From: JADYZU01 sp964540965
GTDB lineage: Bacteria; Pseudomonadota; Alphaproteobacteria; Rhodobacterales; Rhodobacteraceae
Reading direction: 5' to 3'
Length of the DNA stretch: 64,000 nt
Assembly (NCBI GenBank): GCA_964540965.1
Contig: CAZIOT010000015.1
Location: forward strand, 38,280 to 102,279
Below the pieces are notes generated by a model. The model made no database searches. It had not been told where the DNA came from and worked only from the letters and a program-made list of their open reading frames with translations. Positions 50,383 through 57,939 of the stretch are shown here, one piece after another (the first letter of the stretch is position 1; every line of letters begins with the position of its first letter). Position numbers and translations under genes: made by a program.

Positions 50383-51930
50383 TCAGGCCGCAAAGCCGAT
50401 CCGGCTCAGCGCGCGATAGATGCCCCAGCCCGAGGGTTCGCTTTCGGGCAGGCCGGTCAGGGTCGCGGAATAGGCGGCCAGTTCGCTGGGGAAGGCGGCG
50501 ATGATCCAGGCGCCCTTCTCGAACAGGATTTCCTGCATCCGGAGCAGTTTTTCCCGGCGGAGGTCCGGGTCGACCGTGCCCGAGGCTTCCAGCCAGAGGG
50601 CAAGGTATTCCTCGTCGCGCCAGCGGACCTGGTCGAGGCTGGGGTTCGGCCCGTCGCACAGCGCCGAGGTCACGAAATAGGGCGCGTTCGGATAGTAGTC
50701 GCCGCCAAAGAACGCCCGGTTGAAATATTCCTCGCCGTAGAAGGTCGCGCCATCAAGCTGCCGGACATTGATCGTGACGCCGATCTCCTTGGCGTTTTCC
50801 GCCAGGATCAGGGCGGTGGACATGTCGACGAACATCTCGAGATCGACTTCGGTGCCGACAAGGCCGGCCTCCTCGATCAGCCGGCGCGCGGTTTCCACGT
50901 CCTGTTCGCGCATCAGGTCCGCGGCATAGTCGCGGTCATAGATCGCATACAGGTCGTTGCCCTTCTGGGCATAGCCGCCGAAGGCCGAATTGATGACGGC
51001 ATTGCGGTCGATCACCAGCCGCAGGGCCTGGCGGAAACGCGGGTCGTCAAAGGGCGCGACATCGGTGCGCATCTGGATCGGAAAGAACCGGCCGGTGGGG
51101 GATTCATAGATGCCGATGTCGGCATTCCCCTCAAGCTCGCCCACCAGATAGCTTTCCAGCGCCGGGTAAAGGTCGATCTGGCCCGAGGTCAGCGCATTCG
51201 CGGCGGCAGCGGGATCGGCAAAAAGCAGCAATTCGACACTGTCGACCACCGAAGGGGTGCCGTGATAGCCGTCGTAGCGTTCAAAGGTGGCGCTTTGCTG
51301 CAGGTTGGTCGCGCCCATCTTGAGCGGCCCGGTGCCGACCGGCGCCGCGGGGTCGAAGCCGACGGGAACGATGCCCGAATAGGGATCGGACAGCCCTTCG
51401 GGCAGCCAGCTGCGCGGCGCGCCAAGGGTCAGCCGCACGGTCAGGTCGTCGACCCGTTCGTAGGTCTCGACCGGGCCGACATTGCCGCCGGTCAGGCTGC
51501 CGGGTTCGGTCATGCGCTGCAGGCTGAAGATCACGTCATCGGCGGTCAGCGGGTTGCCGTTGTGGAAGGTCACGCCGGGCTTGATGCGGATCGTCCACAG
51601 CACCGCCGTGTCGTCGTCGGGGGTGATCGATTCGGCCAGGACGTTGCTCAGCAACCCGTCGGCGCCGACCGTGGTCAGCGTTTCAAAGATGTTGCCGGTG
51701 ACGGCGACGGTCTGCAGGATGTCGCCCATCAGCACATGGGCGTCAAAACCGCCGAAGGCGCCGGTGCCGACCACGCCGACGCGCAGCACGCCGCCCTGTT
51801 GCGGGGCGGCCTGCGCGCTGGCCGCGCCGGGGCGCAGGCCGGCGACAAGGCCAAGCCCGGCGGCGCTGCCGGTGGCGCCAAGAAACAGCCGGCGGGTCAG
51901 CGAGGGCGAAAAAGATCTGAAGCGAGTCAT
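50383..51930 (-). CDS. ABC transporter substrate-binding protein, family 5 (paralogue 3 of 3), Tat signal
   Basis: A 515-residue protein with twin-arginine signal SLTRRLFLGATGSAAG. The family-5 body has LAESITPDDDTAVLWTIRIK, NPLTADDVIFSLQRMTEPGS and YESPTGRFFPIQMRTDVAPF. It matches the proteins at 20067 and 41977 in blocks down to the C-terminus. First of the leftward run with RidA and the amino-acid importer; a NarL-type site lies about 120 bp upstream, within the end of the preceding monooxygenase gene. No Dpp-type permease is adjacent. Confidence 0.9.
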   Translation of the reverse strand: MTRFRSFSPSLTRRLFLGATGSAAGLGLVAGLRPGAASAQAAPQQGGVLRVGVVGTGAFGGFDAHVLMGDILQTVAVTGNIFETLTTVGADGLLSNVLAESITPDDDTAVLWTIRIKPGVTFHNGNPLTADDVIFSLQRMTEPGSLTGGNVGPVETYERVDDLTVRLTLGAPRSWLPEGLSDPYSGIVPVGFDPAAPVGTGPLKMGATNLQQSATFERYDGYHGTPSVVDSVELLLFADPAAAANALTSGQIDLYPALESYLVGELEGNADIGIYESPTGRFFPIQMRTDVAPFDDPRFRQALRLVIDRNAVINSAFGGYAQKGNDLYAIYDRDYAADLMREQDVETARRLIEEAGLVGTEVDLEMFVDMSTALILAENAKEIGVTINVRQLDGATFYGEEYFNRAFFGGDYYPNAPYFVTSALCDGPNPSLDQVRWRDEEYLALWLEASGTVDPDLRREKLLRMQEILFEKGAWIIAAFPSELAAYSATLTGLPESEPSGWGIYRALSRIGFAA

Positions 51931-52051
51931 GATTTCAATCCCTGTTGTGTCTTGTTGACATGGACGGCCGATGACCGGCCGTTCCCGGCCCGCCGTCTTG
52001 CGCGGCGGATTTCCTGGCGTGATGAGGGCCGAGGCCGGCCCCCCTTCTCAA

Positions 52052-52067
52052 TACCCTTCAAGGGGGA
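52052..52067. promoter_or_regulatory. NarL/LuxR-type 7-2-7 site
   Basis: TACCCTTCAAGGGGGA. It overlaps the stop codon of the monooxygenase gene at 52058 and lies 122 bp upstream of the family-5 binding-protein start. Confidence 0.5.
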
Positions 52068-53278
52068 GTGGCAGCCCCGGCCCCGGCCGCGTCCCTGTGC
52101 AGGATCAGCTTGGCCAGTTCGGCCGCCCGGAATTCAAAGAAATCGCCGCGGCTGGTCAGGGTCAGGATGTCGCGATAATAGCGCAGCATCTTCTGCCCCT
52201 TGCGGAACGCGGTCGAGGACGAGGCCCGGGACAGCTGGTCGATCACGTCGAAGACGGTATTCTCGATCGCGTGATAGGCGCCGTCCATGGTCCGCGCCTT
52301 GGCCATGTCGAAGGGTTCCTTGCCGGCGACCGACAGTTCCGAATGGCGCAGATAGGTCTCGGCGCCATGCAGCACCGCGCCGCGGGTCATTTCAAGGCTG
52401 GCGACCGCCATCCCGAACTTGCGCAGGAATTCCCGGTCGTCGATGCGGCGCATGCCCGGGTTGTGGACGGAATCCCGCGTGCGCAGCAGGTGCTCGTATT
52501 CGTCAAGCGCGGCAAGGCCGGTGCCGACCGCGACCGCAGCCAGCCCGCCTTCGGCAAAGCCCGCAAACAGCCCGCCGTAAAAGGCATTGCCATGCAGGTC
52601 CGATCCGGGGGTGGGGCCGGACATCGGCTCGACATAGGAATATTCGAACACCATGTCGGCAGGGACGAACACGTTGTCCATGCGGACCGAGTTGGAGCCC
52701 GACCCCTGCATTCCTACGATGTCGCCCCAGTCGGGCAGGACCTCAAACTGGCCGCGGGGGACCAGCGCGACAAGCGAGTCGCCCTTGCCGTATTTGCCCG
52801 TGGCGCCGGCGAAGCCCGCCATCATGATCGAGGCATGCGGCCCGCCCGAGGCGAAGTGCCAGACCCCGTCGATCCGGTAACCGTCGCCATCGGGAACCAG
52901 CGTTCCCTTGGGCGAGGAAAAGGTCCATGGCCCCGAGAAATCGGGATCAAGGGCAAAGACCTTTCGCTGGGTCTCGGGCGCGCAATAGGAACAGATCTGC
53001 ACCGTATGGGCCGCGCCCAGCGCATACCACCAGCCGGTCGACGGGCACCCGCGCGAGATTTCGATGACAAGGCGGTAATAGTCCTTGAGCGACATTTCAT
53101 AGCCGCCAAAGGTCCTGGGCGTCATCACCCGGAAGAATCCGGCCGCCTTGAACGCCTCATAGGTTTCCGTCGACGGATAGGTGCGCTCTTCGGTTTCCGC
53201 CTGCAGCGCCCGCAGGCGGGGCCGCATGGCGATGGCGCGGGCGAGAAGGTCATCGATGGTCGGTATCTGGGCGGTCAT
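52058..53278 (-). CDS. Acyl-CoA-dehydrogenase-fold flavin monooxygenase (group D), second
   Basis: A 406-residue protein. FKAAGFFRVMTPRTFGGYEM, RGCPSTGWWYALGAAHTVQI, GYRIDGVWHFASGGPHASI and VGMQGSGSNSVRMDNVFVPA are typical of two-component hydroxylases such as HsaA and p-hydroxyphenylacetate hydroxylase C2. C-terminal FDVIDQLSRASSSTAFRKGQ also fits. It is only distantly related to the protein at 38245-39426. Its oxygenation would need free reduced flavin from the reductase at 34141. A NarL-type site lies 56 bp upstream. Substrate unknown. Confidence 0.85.
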   Translation of the reverse strand: MTAQIPTIDDLLARAIAMRPRLRALQAETEERTYPSTETYEAFKAAGFFRVMTPRTFGGYEMSLKDYYRLVIEISRGCPSTGWWYALGAAHTVQICSYCAPETQRKVFALDPDFSGPWTFSSPKGTLVPDGDGYRIDGVWHFASGGPHASIMMAGFAGATGKYGKGDSLVALVPRGQFEVLPDWGDIVGMQGSGSNSVRMDNVFVPADMVFEYSYVEPMSGPTPGSDLHGNAFYGGLFAGFAEGGLAAVAVGTGLAALDEYEHLLRTRDSVHNPGMRRIDDREFLRKFGMAVASLEMTRGAVLHGAETYLRHSELSVAGKEPFDMAKARTMDGAYHAIENTVFDVIDQLSRASSSTAFRKGQKMLRYYRDILTLTSRGDFFEFRAAELAKLILHRDAAGAGAATPP

Positions 53279-53333
53279 GAAGGGTTCCGGTCAAAGCTTG
53301 CCGCGAGCCTAGCTGTGACAGGAACGGTCGATA

Positions 53334-53349
53334 TACCCGTGACGAGTGA
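53334..53349. promoter_or_regulatory. NarL/LuxR-type 7-2-7 site
   Basis: TACCCGTGACGAGTGA, 56 bp upstream of the monooxygenase start at 53278. Left heptamer good, right heptamer one base off. Confidence 0.48.
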
Positions 53350-53391
53350 CTCGCCGGGCCGGGGTTCCGGCCCGCCCGGCCCGGCGGTCGC

Positions 53392-53979
53392 TCAGGGGTT
53401 CAGGCCAGAGCGGATATTCGGCCGGGCCTCGGCGGAATCGGCCTCTCGCTGCGCCACATAGGCGTCGAAGTCGAAGTCGAGAAGGTCGATCTCCTCGATC
53501 GGGTCAAAGGGCCGCGGCGCGTTGCTCCAGCCGATCATGTCGATGCCCCAGTAGAATTCGAGCAGGTTGCCATCGGGATCGCGGGCATAGAAGCGCGGCT
53601 GGTTGCCCGGCCCGCCCCTGCGCGAATTGACGATGGTCACGCCGCCATCGACCATCAGCCTGTAAAGGTCGAGCAGATCCTTGGGCGAGGCGAGTTCGAA
53701 CGCGATATGATGCAGCCCGAAACGGTAGAGCGGCGCATCGGGCGCGTCATCGGGCAGGATGTCGCTACGCATCTTGAAGATCGACAGTTCGTGATGGGTG
53801 ACATCGCAGCGCATGAAGGCGGCCTCGGCCACGGCGACGCCATGCCCGACCCGTTCCCTGGCATAGTCGAAACGCTCGGAAAGCTTCATTCCCAGATAGC
53901 GCCCATAGAAGTCGATGGTGCGGTCCAGATCGCGCACCGTGATGCCGACATGGCCGACCTTGTTGATCCTTGGTTTCAC
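53392..53979 (-). CDS. VOC-superfamily ring-cleavage dioxygenase-like protein (paralogue 2)
   Basis: With the GTG at 53979 the protein is 195 residues, exactly as long as paralogue 1. This is why I prefer it to the ATG at 54009, which lies inside the operator palindrome. Ligand candidates are H10 (VGHVGITV), the two His of GLHHIAFEL and the Glu of NLLEFYW. FYARDPDGNLLEFYW fits the tail of the extradiol dioxygenase signature better than paralogue 1, which has Met for Pro. It is regulated by IclR-like palindromes in its leader. Likely role: ring cleavage in a parallel branch. Confidence 0.8.
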   Translation of the reverse strand: MKPRINKVGHVGITVRDLDRTIDFYGRYLGMKLSERFDYARERVGHGVAVAEAAFMRCDVTHHELSIFKMRSDILPDDAPDAPLYRFGLHHIAFELASPKDLLDLYRLMVDGGVTIVNSRRGGPGNQPRFYARDPDGNLLEFYWGIDMIGWSNAPRPFDPIEEIDLLDFDFDAYVAQREADSAEARPNIRSGLNP

Positions 53980-53992
53980 GTCCTCGCTCCAT

Positions 53993-54028
53993 GTTCTTAT
54001 ATCGAACATTCATGTCCGTAAATCGGAC
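53993..54028. promoter_or_regulatory. IclR-like operator pair
   Basis: GTTCTTATATCGAAC (53993-54007) and GTCCGTAAATCGGAC (54014-54028) start 21 bp apart, two helical turns, right before the GTG start at 53979. Same core as at 43650 and 44760. Confidence 0.6.
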
Positions 54029-54180
54029 GCTATAGGACGTGGCCGGCCAGATCAAGTGTTTGCTACTGCGCCTCGGGCAGTTCGACGTGGCGGCCCAGAC
54101 GACGGCAGATGCGGCGGCGAGCCCCGCCGACCCCGATCCCATGACCACAGGGGCGAAATCCGCCGCGGGTGCCGCCCGGC

Positions 54181-54531
54181 CTAACCCGGCTTGTTGCGCC
54201 ACGAGACGACGACCGGATGCCCCGAGGGATCGGCCAGCACGGCGCGGCGTTCGTGCGGCCCCTGTTCGACCGGGCGCAGCACCGTCACGCCCGCCGCCGC
54301 GCGATCACGCAGGAAGGCGTCGACATCCTCGACCTGCACCGACAGCGCGATCCGGCCCCCGGTCAGGCTTTCGCCCTGCGCCGTCAGCGACACGGTGATG
54401 CCGCCGCCGTCCAGCGCGGCATAACGGTCGCCGTCGCGGAATTTCAGCGTCAGGCCGAACTGGCCGGTCCAGAACGCGACAGCGGCGTCGATGTCCTCCA
54501 CCGGGATCAGGATATGCTTGATCGTGGTCAT
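54181..54531 (-). CDS. Small VOC-superfamily (glyoxalase/bleomycin-resistance-like) protein
   Basis: A 116-residue single-module VOC protein with KHILIPVEDIDAAVAFWTGQ, GLTLKFRDGDRYAALDGGGI and VLADPSGHPVVVSWRNK. One half-barrel of this size usually dimerises. The metal-ligand pattern of glyoxalases is incomplete (His near the start, but no clear Glu near the end). ATG 54531 has a perfect GGAGGTGAA. It follows the small gene at 54564. Function not recognised; it is unlike the two larger VOC proteins. Confidence 0.75.
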   Translation of the reverse strand: MTTIKHILIPVEDIDAAVAFWTGQFGLTLKFRDGDRYAALDGGGITVSLTAQGESLTGGRIALSVQVEDVDAFLRDRAAAGVTVLRPVEQGPHERRAVLADPSGHPVVVSWRNKPG

Positions 54532-54563
54532 TTCACCTCCTTTGGCGGCGGAACGCACCTTGG

Positions 54564-54851
54564 TCAGTTGATGTTCCGGATCGTGTCGAACGGCCTGCCG
54601 GCGCCGCGGGCCTGCGCCAGTACACGGATGGTCGGTCCCATTTCCTCAAGAAAGGCGCGCAGCCCCTCTTCCGATTGCCACTCGTCGATGTCGAGGATCT
54701 CGTTCTCGCGATAGAGGCGGCGATGCGCGGTGCAGCCGTGCCGCTTCAGGGCATCCTTCAGTTGCCCGATCTGGGCGGCGTGAGTCCGCTCGACCTCGCG
54801 CACCTTGTCCATGTTCACATCGGGGATCCGCACGGTGACGACTATGCCCAT
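54564..54851 (-). CDS. Small conserved protein, possible dimeric alpha/beta-barrel (paralogue 2)
   Basis: A 95-residue soluble protein. IVVTVRIPDVNMDKVREVER, ENEILDIDEWQSEEGLRAFL and MGPTIRVLAQ line up with the protein at 39735-40016 (ENEFIDLDEW, GPHIEAF). 32 bp upstream of the small VOC gene, in one transcript. Both copies sit beside a different flavin monooxygenase/VOC set, so each may assist one branch. Function unknown. Confidence 0.72.
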   Translation of the reverse strand: MGIVVTVRIPDVNMDKVREVERTHAAQIGQLKDALKRHGCTAHRRLYRENEILDIDEWQSEEGLRAFLEEMGPTIRVLAQARGAGRPFDTIRNIN

Positions 54852-54920
54852 CGGCAGCCTCTTTTTCCTGTGGCGTGGTCCCGTGAGCAGAGCGGAAAAC
54901 CGGCCGCGGCGAAATCATCA

Positions 54921-55852
54921 TCAGTTGTGACAGGCCGGATCGGGGAACAGCAGGTCAAGCAGCGCCAGGTCCTGCAGGCCGCCGCCGACCGATTTGAACA
55001 GCGTCACCGCGCTGGCCCCGCTGCGGCCCGGGGCAAGGCCGGCCAGGACCGCGCCCAGCGGGGTCACGGCGGGCGGCGCCGGCAGGCGGGTGAATTCCCC
55101 GGCCAGTGCCAGGGCCGAGGTGGTATCGTCGACAAAGACCTCCGCGGCGGCGATCAGGTCGGGGCCAACCTCGCAACCGCCTGGCGTGCTCGACCCGATG
55201 GCGTTGACATGGCAACCGGGGCGCAGCCAGCCGGCGTCGATCAGCGGCTCGGCGCTGCCGGTCACGAGGGTGACGGCGTCGGCAACGCCGGCCGCGGCCT
55301 GCAGATCGCCGGCGGCCGCGGTCGGCATGCCTTCGGCCGAGGCGGCGCGGCATCGCGGCGCCGCGCCCACAGGGTGAATTCGCCGTCGGGAAAGGCGCGG
55401 GCCAGCGCCCGCAGATGCGGCAGCGCCTGATGGCCGGCGCCGGCGACCAGATGCCGCCGGGCACCGGGACGGGCCAGATGGCGTGTCGCCAGCGCGGTCA
55501 GCGCGGCGGTGCGGATTTCGGTCACCGCCCCGGCCTCGGCCAGACCGATGACATGGCCGTCGCCACCGTCGAACAGCGCCGTCAGGCCCTGATGCGCCGG
55601 CAGGCCGCGGCCCGGATTGTCCGGCATGACACAGACGATCTTGGTCGCAAAGCGACGCGGCCGGGTCGCCCGGAAGGCGGTCATCAGCCCGATCACGCCG
55701 GGCATGACCGGCGGCACCAGTACGCTGCGCACGTTCTGCCCGGCCGCGCCGCGGACCGCATCGACCAGCACCGCGGCCAGCGCGCCTTCGACATCAAGGC
55801 CCGCCGCCAGCCGTTCTACCGCGGCCCGGTCAAGGAACGGCGGCGCGCTCAT
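54921..55852 (-). pseudogene. Ornithine cyclodeaminase family gene broken by a frameshift
   Basis: The first part (55852 down to about 55360) reads as the N-terminus of the family (VIGLMTAFRATRPRRFATKI, MPDNPGRGLPAHQGLTALFD, AAVTEIRTAALTALATRHLA-like). The rest continues in another frame (GDLQAAAGVADAVTLVTGSA, VNAIGSSTPGGCEVGPDLIA, GASAVTLFKSVGGGLQDLAL). The shift falls within about 55335-55370, in GC-rich sequence, and is consistent with one missing base. Each half ends within a few dozen codons in the wrong frame. The intact paralogue at 45713-46675 ends in the same KSVG block. Real decay or a sequencing error in a GC tract are both possible. Confidence 0.8.
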
Positions 55853-56199
55853 GCCATTGCGCCAAAAGTGGCCTGCCGGTCGCCGAAGGAACGGCCGACC
55901 AGATGGAACCGGCCAAGGCCAGTCTTGTCGAAGTATTCGGCACGGTGGATCGCCACATCGGCAAAGGTGTCGAGCCAGTCGGGAAAGGGTGTGTCGCCAT
56001 AACCGGGATGTTCCGGTGCGATCAGGTCGACGTGCTGCGACAGGCCCTCGTGGAACGGCAACCAGCGCCGGGTCAGTCCGGCGCCATGGAAATACACCAC
56101 CGTCTCACCCGAGCCCTTGCGGCGACAGGCGGTGTTCAGACCGCGAACGTCCACAAAGGCGGGCTCGGTGTAGAAAGGCCAGCGCTGCATCGCGTTCAT
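55849..56199 (-). pseudogene. Truncated alpha/beta hydrolase
   Basis: Only 116 codons. VVYFHGAGLTRRWLPFHEGL (oxyanion HGxG), DLIAPEHPGYGDTPFPDWL and the nucleophile elbow VGRSFGD are present. The chain then ends within 10 residues, so the catalytic Asp and His of a normal 260-280-residue hydrolase are missing. The stop overlaps the start of the cyclodeaminase-family gene (ATGA), so a deletion appears to have joined the two genes. The start at 56199 follows GAGGATGCCGAG. Probably non-functional; a C-C bond hydrolase of the meta-cleavage type is a possible ancestor. Confidence 0.75.
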
Positions 56200-56349
56200 C
56201 TCGGCATCCTCATCTTTCCCTCTGGCGGGGTACGCCCATCGGGGCGGCCCTTTGTCCTCAGGATGGGACAGCGCCGCAGGCAAGGCCATCATCAATCCCT
56301 GTGACAAGATGGCCGGGCGGCACCTGTCGGGACAGGCGGGAAGTGGGGG

Positions 56350-57060
56350 TCAGGCGGTCAGTGCGCCGGAAATCGCGGCGGCGCTTTCCACCAGCCGGGC
56401 AGAATGGGCGGCCAGCGTTTCGGCCCGGCTTTCGGGGACCAGCACGGCAAGGCTGGCGCGGCACTGGCCCTCGACAAAGATCGGCGCGGCAAGGCCGTGG
56501 ACGCCAAGCTGCAGCTCGTTGCGGGTATGGGCAAAGCCCTTGTCGCGCACCGATTGCAGCGTCCGGACCAGCGCCGCGGCCTCGTCCGCCGCCACCCCGG
56601 CAAGGATGCCGTCGATGGTGCGTTCGGGCTGATGGGCCAGGATGGCAAGCCCGCTGGCGCCCCGGTGCAGCGGGTGGCGCGAGCCGGGATTGTGCCGCAC
56701 CACCACCAGATGCGAGGCATCAAGCGCCTGATCCAGCACCACCGCATCCTGCCCCGACAGGGTTTGCAGCACCACGGTTTCGCGGATCTCGCCGGCAAGG
56801 CGCGCCATCTCGGGCCGGGCGACGGCGGCAAGGCTGTTGCTGCCGGCATGGCCCAGCGCCAGCGCGCCCGGCCCGATGACATAGCCCCGCTGGCCCTTCA
56901 CCACATACAGCCGCAGCGCCAGCGTCGTCAGCAGCCGGTGGGCAACGGTGCGGTTGATGTCGCAGGCCCGCGCGCATTCGGCCGCGGTGACCGGCCCGCG
57001 CTCGGCCACGACCTCGAGCACGCTGAGCATCAAATCGCCGGTAGAGCTGATTTCGGTCAT
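56350..57060 (-). CDS. IclR-family transcriptional regulator, second
   Basis: A 236-residue regulator. The N-terminal HTH has LSVLEVVAERGPVTAAECAR and ACDINRTVAHRLLTTLALRL. The effector domain has HRGASGLAILAHQPERTIDG, GVHGLAAPIFVEGQCRASLA and VPESRAETLAAHSARL. Distinct from the IclR protein at 30371. It sits upstream of, and faces into, the broken hydrolase/cyclodeaminase pair and the small VOC genes, and is the closest regulator to VOC protein 2. It may control the GTTCG-type operators; which IclR does so is not decidable by reading. Confidence 0.9.
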   Translation of the reverse strand: MTEISSTGDLMLSVLEVVAERGPVTAAECARACDINRTVAHRLLTTLALRLYVVKGQRGYVIGPGALALGHAGSNSLAAVARPEMARLAGEIRETVVLQTLSGQDAVVLDQALDASHLVVVRHNPGSRHPLHRGASGLAILAHQPERTIDGILAGVAADEAAALVRTLQSVRDKGFAHTRNELQLGVHGLAAPIFVEGQCRASLAVLVPESRAETLAAHSARLVESAAAISGALTA

Positions 57061-57157
57061 GTCGGGGCATTCACGGCAACGGGCGGCGCCGGTTTGGTAG
57101 CCGACCGAAGTTCCGAGTCAAGGACCATCCTCCGGAACGGCCCGCCGCCCATGCCAA

Positions 57158-57185
57158 ACGGCAGGGGCCACGGGGCCCCTGCCGT
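57158..57185. terminator. Strong hairpin after the SBP3 remnant
   Basis: A perfect 12-bp stem, ACGGCAGGGGCC and GGCCCCTGCCGT, with loop ACGG, then TTTGGC on the minus strand. It is placed 21 bp after the stop of the SBP3 remnant, so it is probably the original terminator of that gene. Confidence 0.78.
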
Positions 57186-57206
57186 GTCAGCCCGGATGGC
57201 GCCGGA

Positions 57207-57348
57207 TCAGGGATTGATCGCCGCGGCCGAGACGCCGAGGTGGCCGATCCCGTATGCGTCGAGGATCGCCTGATAGCGGCCGTCGTCGATCAGGATCCGG
57301 AACGCGCCGCGCACCGTTTCGGCCAGTTCCATCGACAGCGCGATGGTA
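57207..57348 (-). pseudogene. C-terminal remnant of a family-3 ABC binding protein
   Basis: About 46 codons ending in LAETVRGAFRILIDDGRYQA, then ILDAYGIGHLGVSAAAINP and a stop. This is the standard C-terminal helix and tail of polar amino-acid binding proteins (compare ALIDDGTY-AILxKWG-INP). Everything upstream is missing: at 57349 the sequence switches to the SSADH 3' end on the opposite strand. It is not a copy of the SBP at 46747-47658. Its terminator is retained at 57158-57185. A clear recombination junction. Confidence 0.78.
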
Positions 57349-57939
57349 ACCTGCGTCTGCGCCAACCGCCTCCATCTGCAGGCCGGCATCCACGATGCCT
57401 TTGCCGCCCGTCTGGCCGAACGGCTGGCCGGGCTGAAGACCGGCGACGGTTTCGATCCCGGCGTCACCTTCGGCCCGCTGATCGACAGCGCCGCGGTGGC
57501 CAAGGTGGCGGCGCATGTCGCGGACGCCACCGCGCGCGGCGGGCGGGTGCTGGTGGGTGGCCGGCCGCATGCGCGGGGCGGCACCTTCTGGGAACCGACG
57601 GTGATCACCGGCGCCAGCGCCGACATGGCCGTGGCGCGCGAGGAAACCTTCGGGCCGGTCGCGGCGCTGTTCCGCTTCGAGACCGAGGCCGAGGTCATCG
57701 CCGCCGCCAACGACACCGAATACGGCCTCGCCTCCTACCTCTTCACCCGCGACCTCGGCCGCGCCTTCCGCGTGGGCGAGGCGCTCGACTATGGCATGGT
57801 CGGCATCAACACCGGCCTGATCTCGACCGCCGAAGCCCCCTTCGGAGGCGTCAAGGCCTCCGGCCTCGGCAGAGAAGGCTCCCGCCACGGACTCGATGAC
57901 TACATGGACCTCAAATACATCTGCATCAAAGGCGAATGA
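57349..57939 (+). pseudogene. 3' fragment of a succinate-semialdehyde dehydrogenase gene
   Basis: Encodes the last 196 residues of the protein at 17185-18636, from TCVCANR (catalytic Cys retained) to CIKGE, with only three substitutions (Tyr-Val to His-Leu near the start, Glu to Asp near the end). No start codon or ribosome site belongs to it, and the NAD-binding half is missing. It abuts the SBP3 remnant tail to tail. The fragment cannot be an active dehydrogenase. Confidence 0.92.

Noticed and set aside
49924..52827. A 967-codon open frame on the plus strand
   Set aside because: Antisense to RidA, the family-5 binding protein and the monooxygenase, all of which have clear motifs. Low-complexity composition shows it is a shadow.
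57187..57888. Minus-strand open frame over the SSADH fragment
   Set aside because: It is the mirror of the antisense frame seen over 17236-18627 and exists only because the fragment is a copy of that gene. Only its last 46 codons (57207-57348) are real coding sequence, from the SBP3 remnant.
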